Positions 57,601 through 64,000 of a DNA stretch of 64,000 bases are shown here, piece by piece; the stretch's first letter is position 1, and each line of letters begins with the position of its first letter. The stretch comes from Acanthosepion lycidas (taxonomy: Eukaryota; Mollusca; Cephalopoda; Sepiida; Sepiidae): NCBI GenBank assembly GCA_963932145.1, contig OZ010605.1:30155813-30219812 (forward strand), in the 5' to 3' direction. Below the pieces are notes generated by a model. That model had not been told where the DNA came from and did not search any database. It saw only the letters and a list, made by a program, of their open reading frames with translations. Made by a program: the position numbers and the translations under genes.

Positions 57601-59510
57601 AGATAGGTATACTGTTGATTTTCAAACATAAATAGGTGTACTGTTGATTTTCAATCATAGATAGGTGTACTGTTGATTTTCAAACATAAATAGGTGTACT
57701 GTTGATTTTCAATCATAGATAGGTGTACTGTTGATTTTCAATCAATGATAGGTGTACTGTTGATTTTCAAACATAGATAGGTGTACTGTTGATTTTCAAT
57801 CAATGATAGGTGTATTGTTGATTTTCAAACATAAATAGGTGTACTGTTGATTTTCAAACATAGATAGGTGTACTGTTGATTTTCAATCAATGATAGGTGA
57901 ACTGTTGATTTTCAATCATAGATAGGTGTACTGTTGATTTTCAAACATAGATAGGTGTACTGTTGATTTTCAATCAATGATAGGTGTACTGTTGATTTTC
58001 AATCATAGATAGGTGTACTGTTGATTTTCAAACATTGATAGATGTACTGTTGATTTTCTATCATAGATAGGTGTACTGTTGATTTTCAATCATAGATAGG
58101 TGTACTGTTGATTTTCAAACATAGATAGGTATACTGTTGATTTTCAATCATAGATAGGTGTACTGTTGATTTTCAATCATAGATAGGTGTACTGTTAATT
58201 TTCAAACATTGATAGATGTACTGTTGATTTTCTATCATAGATAGGTGAACTGTTGATTTTCAATCATAGATAGGTGTACTGTTGATTTTCAAACATAGAT
58301 AGGTGTACTGTTGATTTTCAAACATAGGTGAACTGTTGATTTTCAAACATAGATAGGTGAACTGTTGATTTTCAATCATAGATAGGTGTACTGTTGATTT
58401 TCAAACATAGATAGGTGTACTGTTGATTTTCAAACATAGATGTACTGTTGATTTTCAAACATAGATAGTTGTACTGTTGATGTTCAAACATAGATAGGTG
58501 TGCTGTTGATTTTAAAACACAGATAGGTGTACTGTTGATTTTCACACATAGGTGTACTGTTGATTTTCAATCATAGATAGGTGTACTGTTGATTTTCAAA
58601 CATAGATAGATGTACTGTTGATTTTCAAACATAGATGGGTGTACTGTTGATTTTCAAACATAGATAGATGTACTGCTGATTTTCAATCATAGATAGGTGT
58701 ACTGTTGATTTTCAAACATAGATAGATGTACTGCTGATTTTCAAACATAGATGGGTGTACTGTTGATTTTCAAACATAGATAGGTGTACTATTGATTTTC
58801 AAACATAGGTGTACTGTTGATTTTCAATCATAGATAGGTGTACTGTTGATTTTCAAACATAGATCTACTGTTGATTTTCAAACATAGATGGGTGTACTGT
58901 TGATTTTCAAACATAGATAGGTGTACTGTTGATTGTGAAACATAGGTGTACTGTTGATTTTCAATCATAGATAGGTGTACTGTTGATTTTCAAACATAGA
59001 TAGATGTACTGTTGATTTTCAAACATAGATGGGTGTACTGTTGATTTTCAAACATAGATAGGTGTACTGTTTATTTTCAAACATAGGTGTACTGTTGATT
59101 TTCAATCATAGGTAGTTGTACTGTTGATTTTCAAACATTGATAGATGTACTGTTGATTTTCTATCATAGATAGGTGTACTGTTGATTTTCAAACATAGAT
59201 AGGTGTACTGTTGATTTTCAATCATAGATAGGTGTACTGTTGATTTTCAATCATAGATAGGTATACTGTTGATTTTCAAACATAAATAGGTGTACTGTTG
59301 ATTTTCAAACATAGATAGGTGTACTGTTTATTTTCAAACATAGATAGGTGTACTGTTGATTTTCAATCATAGATAGGTGTACTGTTGATTTTCAAACATA
59401 GATAGGTGTACTGTTGATTTTCAATCATAGATAGGTATACTGTTGATTTTCAAACATAAATAGGTGTACTGTTGATTTTCAAACATAGATAGGTGTACTG
59501 TTTATTTTCT
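51604..59510. repeat. 29-bp minisatellite, about 7.9 kb
   Basis: The unit ATAGGTGTACTGTTGATTTT plus CAAACATAG (29 bp) occurs about 270 times head to tail. The main variant has CAATCAT for CAAACAT; the two forms alternate irregularly. Shorter units lacking 8 bp (CATAGGTGTACTG) recur. Marker units with GTGCTGTTGATTTTAAAACA occur at 53121, 54737, 56440, 57526 and 58500. Long stretches around them match, giving higher-order duplications of about 1616, 1703, 1086 and 974 bp. Stops occur in all frames. Each unit contains the small dyad TTGA-TTT-TCAA. Confidence 0.97.
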
Positions 59511-59703
59511 GTCCAAATCTACAATGCAGAGATAGTTATGAAAACCTATGTCACAACTTGAAGGCTCACAAGAAAATGAATTAAACTTCCCAAAATAAAG
59601 CAGTCTGCAGAACATGGTAATCAAGTGCCTTCAAGATGTTTATGACGCCTGTAAAAAGAAGTTCAGCTTACATCTATTTTATCTAAAACAAAATAATTGT
59701 ACC
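59511..59703. other. Short unannotated stretch after the satellite
   Basis: The array stops abruptly inside ACTGTTTATTTTC at 59510. Nothing recognised before the MITE. Confidence 0.4.
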
Positions 59704-59888
59704 GTATATACTCGCGTCTCATGCGACTTTTGAAGATCTAATTTTGAAGCTAATTTTAAGCGGGTCGTATCATACATGAGATATAAAATTAACGTATATA
59801 CTGCTGGCCCTGACCGTTATTCATTTACTGTAATCAAATTAGCTTCAAAATTAGGTCTTCAGGAATTGCATGATACGCAAGTATATAC
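59704..59888. mobile_element. MITE with about 55-bp inverted repeats
   Basis: Left end GTATATACTCGCGTCTCATG..., then GACTTTTGAAGATCTAATTT and TGAAGCTAATTTT. Right end reversed: GTATATACTTGCGTATCATG, then CCTGAAGACCTAATTTTGAA and GCTAATTT. The ends pair over about 55 bp around a 75-bp core. No coding capacity; the superfamily is uncertain. Confidence 0.75.
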
Positions 59889-59925
59889 TTGCGTATCATG
59901 CGATCCCTGAAGAAGTATAAGTATA
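59868..59925. repeat. 34-bp perfect palindrome at a MITE-MITE junction
   Basis: 59868-59901 is a perfect palindrome centred on GTATATAC (arms GCATGATACGCAAGTAT). It arises because a second MITE end (GTATATACTTGCGTATCATG then CGATCCCTGAAGAA) starts at 59881, sharing its first 8 bp with the end of the first element. The second copy is truncated after about 45 bp. Confidence 0.85.
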
Positions 59926-60164
59926 TAACTATTCTAAATATTCCACGTTCTTTTTCTTTATATAGTTTTATATAGCCATTCTTACTTGCAGATGTACGCT
60001 TCTAATTGTATATGAAAGAATGCAATTTTTTGTTCGAATGTTATGCTATAGCTACAAACCGTTAAATGTATTAAAAATACTTAAGTACTATCTTATTACA
60101 CTATTATCAATTTGAAAAATAAAGCTCCTGAAATGTTATGTTATTGCGTATATATTAAAATCGA

Positions 60165-60202
<38 letters not shown>

Positions 60203-60517
60203 CAAACAGTTATTGGTAAGAGTTGAATTAGACCGGAAACAGTTGTATCAAAGAATTTTAGCCCGAATCACCTGAGGATTCTGGAAGGTTGAATCCAAGG
60301 TAGCGTGACTGGCTGATCAAATATATATATATATATATTGAGTGCTGTTGGTAATAAAACAAAGCTAAAATTTATACTAATACTAATAGATATTTTTCCT
60401 CACCAGTAGCACAACACTAAGTTTCAATCACCTGACGTTTGCATCCTGTATGAAACACGGAATCATGCCACCAGTAAAGAACACAATGTATATTTATTAA
60501 TATTAGTAGTAGTGTGG

Positions 60518-60608
<91 letters not shown>

Positions 60609-61259
60609 GAGATTTCTCTGGATATCTTAATAATTAATAACTATTTTATTTAAATCTCTCGGGTCATTTTATTTAAATCACGTGGGGAATTATGTTACGA
60701 ACTTTTTCTATTGTACGATGAATTGTAAATCTTTCGTTGAGTTCTTAATTTTTTTAAATATCCTTAACCAAAAATATACTTTTGAGATAAATTTATCAAA
60801 TTTTGTTAAATGGAATATGTATACATCATATTCTCAGCCAATAAGTGACACAGACAATGTTTCTTAACTTCAATTGACTAAACAAGATTTTCATTCAACC
60901 CCTAAATCAAAATGCAACATTCTGTAGCGTATGTCATATTAAACCCAAACCTTAAAGTCTAGTGAAAATAAATCCTCGGGTTTTCTTCCTCTTCTCCACC
61001 CACTACGCCACAATTACATGTTCATAATTTTGAATCTTTCCTTCTCTTTTTTTTATATCGTTCTTATAAATATGTCTTATGAAAAAGAATAGACATTTTA
61101 TGTCTATTAAACGTATCGATCGTTTTTCTAATATCATTAAGCGTTGCGCCATCATATAATTTAAATCCAGTATATTTTGACAGCAATAGTCGTTCCAAAC
61201 ATGATTTATTAAATTAGAATATAACTTTTATGTTTAGTAAAATTATATTTTTTCAAACA
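59926..61259. other. AT-rich stretch with several microsatellites
   Basis: TA tracts at about 60170-60200, 60321-60339 and 60520-60571, the last followed by (GA)n to 60612. The AATAGACAT hairpin repeat of 4945 recurs at 61067-61130. No gene recognised; the 61-codon frame at 60682 has no support. Confidence 0.6.
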
Positions 61260-61530
61260 TTTTACTCCAAGCAAGGCGATAAAGCCACTAAAACGCAAGG
61301 GGTTACCCAGGGTGAAAGAATAATTATTTAGCACTAAAGAAAATAAAAGACCAAGACACAAGCAGAAAGATGACGATTGTTGTTATATTTACTTTTTTGA
61401 AGAACGTAGTTAACAGGAAAGCAAGAAGATGAAAGAGAATTTCACAACGGATGGGTAGAAAAGAATAAAATGCTAGCATAGAATTTAAGGTTGTGCATAT
61501 ATCGATTTCAGCATTGCAATTATGTAACCT
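61260..61530 (-). pseudogene. jockey/L2-like LINE 3' end
   Basis: On the minus strand it runs from the family tail to the terminus CCTTGCGTTTTAGTGGCTTT followed by ATCGCCTTGCTTGG, matching the ends at 21540 and 42790. Heavily decayed coding part. Confidence 0.6.
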
Positions 61531-61800
61531 AGCAGCAGGTGGAGTAATGGATAGCGGCTCGAATTGAAGAATCGGAGAGCCGAGTTCGAATTCCAGTCGA
61601 ATCCATTACATTCACTTACGTGCTAATACCCTTGTGAAAGGTATGCATCCTCTTCTTCTCCCCACAGATATGGGTAAAATAGCAGGGCATACCGGGTTCT
61701 ATAGCATTGGCAGGCAAATGGTCTACCGCAGAAAGAAATGGCAACCTACTGCGGGAAAAAATCTAACGCGCATGGCACATAACTGAACATAGCAGCCAAT
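61531..61800 (+). mobile_element. tRNA-derived SINE
   Basis: GGTGGAGTAATGGATAGCGG (A-box region), ATCGGAGAGCCGAGTTCGAA plus TTCCAGTC (B box), TCCATTACATTCACTTACG, AAGGTATGCATCC, ATATGGGTAAAAT, and a tail with GGCATACCGGGTTC that differs from the reference copy. It serves as the clean comparison for the interrupted copy at 38700. Confidence 0.75.
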
Positions 61801-61869
61801 CTAGTACTGTGCTTAAATTCTTCTTCCTCATGTGCAGTTAACATTTCGTAAATTTTGGGTTTTTTTTTT

Positions 61870-61877
<8 letters not shown>

Positions 61878-61946
<69 letters not shown>
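61878..61946. repeat. (TA)n microsatellite
   Basis: About 34 TA units. Confidence 0.95.
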
Positions 61947-61950
<4 letters not shown>

Positions 61951-62149
61951 ACTTCCAAGACTTTGACGCAAATGAGTCATTATCAGGAAAAACAAGTAAA
62001 AAAGACGAAAAAAAATCAAATGTAAAGCAGTGCATTTTTTTCATTATTTTTGTTTGAAAGTTAAATCAAATGCAGTGTCACGGAGTAATTCATGAAAAAT
62101 CGTGTAATGACAAACAATAACCGCATCCATACTTTTTTACACTATGTTA
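61947..62149 (+). repeat. Second copy of the 5060-5165 dispersed repeat
   Basis: CTTCCAAGACTTTGACGCAA, ATGAGTCATTATCAGG and AAAATCAAATGTA followed by AAGCAGTG match 5085-5165 in order. Confidence 0.5.
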
Positions 62150-62460
62150 AGGGTGCAGTCGAGGTAGAAGGTTATAAATAGGAAGGGAAGAAAACAATTG
62201 ACTCAAGATATGAACACGTTAAGATTGTAATGATCAGGTGACATCTTCTTGGGAGTCTGTTCCATCGGACAGTGGTTCGTGGAAAGTAGCTGCTCGTGTG
62301 GAACCAAGAGATGCAGTTCGTCCAAGCACTTTCCATTGTAGTAGTGATAGAGTCGTGAGGGGCTCGCCAATTCCCGGCTGTGGGAGAGACGTTGGAGTGT
62401 GGAAAATAATTCTTCTCCAACAAAGAGTCAGTGACGCTTTTGAACTCTATCAAGACTGGA
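62150..62460 (-). pseudogene. L2/CR1-like LINE RT C-terminal fragment
   Basis: The minus-strand frame carries SYFPRTTVRWNRLPRRC (62280-62230), the F.PRT...WN.LP block near the end of the RT. In a shifted frame SRVNCFLSFL gives the usual last residues. Upstream MESAWTNCISW corresponds to the GKCSDELH.LVP region. It shares its family with 11990-12660 but lies in the opposite orientation. Confidence 0.7.
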
Positions 62461-64000
62461 AAGTGAGGTCTGGGCAGCTCCTTATCTATAATAATAAATT
62501 CAGTGTACGTGTGTCCGTCTGTCCGTCTGTTTTTCGATCTCGTCGAATCATAAACAACCTCACATAACAGACAGTAACTACTGTAGTTACACACTTAAAA
62601 ATTAAATAAATAACTCATTTACAGTTAGATTTAAAGGTTTAAAAACAATTCTTTATTATAGGTTTAACTTTAATTCCGCTTTTCCTCGCAACTGATATCG
62701 TCTAATTAAACCGTAACTAAAACTTAAGCAGCGCACTGTACGTTGCCCATATCTTTTTTTCTTTTTCTAGCTTGCGTACTGTGACGTATTAGAAATATTA
62801 CATAATTTGGATCCCCTAATTTATTTTAAGATCGACTTTGTGAAAGAATCATAAAGAATGAAGATATTAACAGAAAATAACAATTGCAGGCAAAATAAAT
62901 GCAAACAAACAACGGAGATCGGTTGTGTATACGAAGAAAGATTATGCCGAATTAAGGTGTCGAATAAAGATAAAATAATTTTATTATTTCTAAATTCTGA
63001 TAAATTTTACGTGCATAGAACACTGGAGGTAAAAGGCCGAAGCCCCAAAAGTTCTCTGCAAGTCAATAACCGAATGGCGTCTTCTAGGCTAGTTTATAAT
63101 ATGATGAATAAATCGAGACTTTTATTATTCCTGATTTTCTTAAAGCCATTCTTACCTTTCTTTATTCATTTGTGATTTTTCAATTTCATTTTTAATTGTT
63201 TCGCAAGTTCGCATCACTTAGTAATTTTCAAGATATATATTTTTACGCTATTATCTATATATCTGAAGTTAAAAAAAAATAAATGCCATTAATTTCAGTG
63301 TTATACATAATTATTTTAAATATCATGAACAAACATCGATTTACAAAAGCACAATCTCACACCACCAATTAGACGTAAAATATATTGGTATTCTTTACAT
63401 TACAAAGAACCGTTTGAATCTCTAGGTAAACTTAATATATTTGGGAAATAAATTCAGAACATATTTTGGGAACAAGTATCCTGCATAAGGTTTATTTTAG
63501 TTTCTACTTAACAGCAATTCAATCACTATATGATGTGATATGACATGCGTATCAACTGCTGAATCAGACGTATAATCAATTAGTAAGAGATGCGCTGTCT
63601 TTGTATTTCAACTTCTTCCCTTTTTTGTTTAGCTTACTACCTGTTAAATAATAGTTATTATAGCAGACTATTACTTTTTAGAAGCAGTGTATCTCTGCTC
63701 GGACTTCTTCGAGTTGACCGTAGAGGTCAGATGAAAGACAAAATAAGGAAGTCGATTTTGATCGGCTGAACAAGCGTGGGAATGATGAAACTATATAAAG
63801 GTTTTTCAGTGAGTTGTTTCTTAACCGAAAATGTAGACGTGTTTTCTTTCGTGTCTGAACCAGCTACCCATTGATGGATTGACTGCAGTGTATAGTTAGA
63901 TAATGTACGCGTCGACGTGATTGATAAACAGTTACGTTAAAATTCCCTGTGTTGAAGTTTTTTAACACTGGACTAAAAACAACTAGCGATCACCGGCGAT
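62461..64000. other. AT-rich end of window; possible Helitron 5' end
   Basis: A|TCTATAATAATAAATTCAGT followed by GTGTCCGTCTGTCCGTCTG at 62484-62530 looks like the start of the element at 6894, but no convincing hairpin-CTAG end follows. A 105-codon frame at 62858-63175 has no recognisable motif. The rest to 64000 shows no gene, repeat or RNA I can support. Confidence 0.35.

Noticed and set aside
51604..59510. CRISPR array (29-bp repeats)
   Set aside because: There are no spacers: the 29-bp unit is the whole period, head to tail, and the genome is eukaryotic.
62485..63093. Second complete Helitron
   Set aside because: The 5' end is similar, but the only CTAGT downstream (63089) lacks a nearby GC-rich hairpin.
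62858..63175. 105-codon frame as a gene
   Set aside because: No recognisable motif, Lys/Asn-rich composition of AT-rich DNA, and no supporting context.

Overview
This is animal nuclear DNA that is very poor in genes and very rich in repeats. The transposon mix suggests a mollusc, most likely a cephalopod such as an octopus: jockey/L2-like, RTE-like, Tx1-like and R4/Dong-like LINEs, a Penelope-like element, mariner and Tc1 remnants, a tRNA-derived SINE family, and very many (TA)n/(TG)n tracts. That identification is inference from composition; no host gene confirms it. I found no convincing multi-exon host gene. The best unexplained coding candidate is a 150-residue ORF at 51158-51610.

Layout. 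0-8 kb: microsatellites, SINE tails, a duplicated tRNA-like repeat, a minus-strand LINE 3' fragment and a probable non-autonomous Helitron (6894-7838). 8-14 kb: a polypurine block, a mariner remnant, a SINE, two LINE fragments and GATA-type microsatellites. A perfect palindromic mariner MITE (14292-14392) has a 47-bp arm identical to the end of the mariner remnant at 10757. 16-25 kb: decayed mariner, Tc1 and LINE 3' ends, and a 5S rRNA pseudogene abutting a tRNA-type SINE (23240-23630). 25.3-27 kb: an old satellite of about 20-bp units. 27.2-28.5 kb: a minus-strand LINE with a restriction-like endonuclease ending in (TAA)n. 29.4-30.4 kb: four tandem units of about 240-254 bp.

30.7-36.9 kb holds a nearly full-length but dead Tx1-like LINE on the minus strand: ORF1 with a zinc knuckle, and ORF2 with an APE endonuclease and RT. 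Its leader carries three UUCG-loop hairpins with different stems. A 1504-bp Tc1-family element with an IR/DR end structure (36942-38445) follows, flanked by (TA)n. Next come a SINE interrupted by a 68-bp piece of the Tx1 ORF1 (38700-39010), a jockey-like LINE 3' half (41735-42820) and a Penelope-like element with long inverted terminal repeats (42826-44695). At 45378-45597 there is a heat-shock-element-like array with a TATA box, and just downstream an internally deleted Ty3/Gypsy element with two LTRs and an ATAAG target duplication (45621-47972).

48.5-59.5 kb is nearly all satellite: a 2.3-kb array of 12-bp units open in several frames on both strands, the 150-residue ORF, then about 7.9 kb of a 29-bp minisatellite with higher-order duplications. 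The last 4.5 kb has a palindromic MITE, LINE and SINE fragments, microsatellites and unremarkable AT-rich DNA. Every recognisable transposon coding region is disrupted, so the elements are relics rather than a working system.
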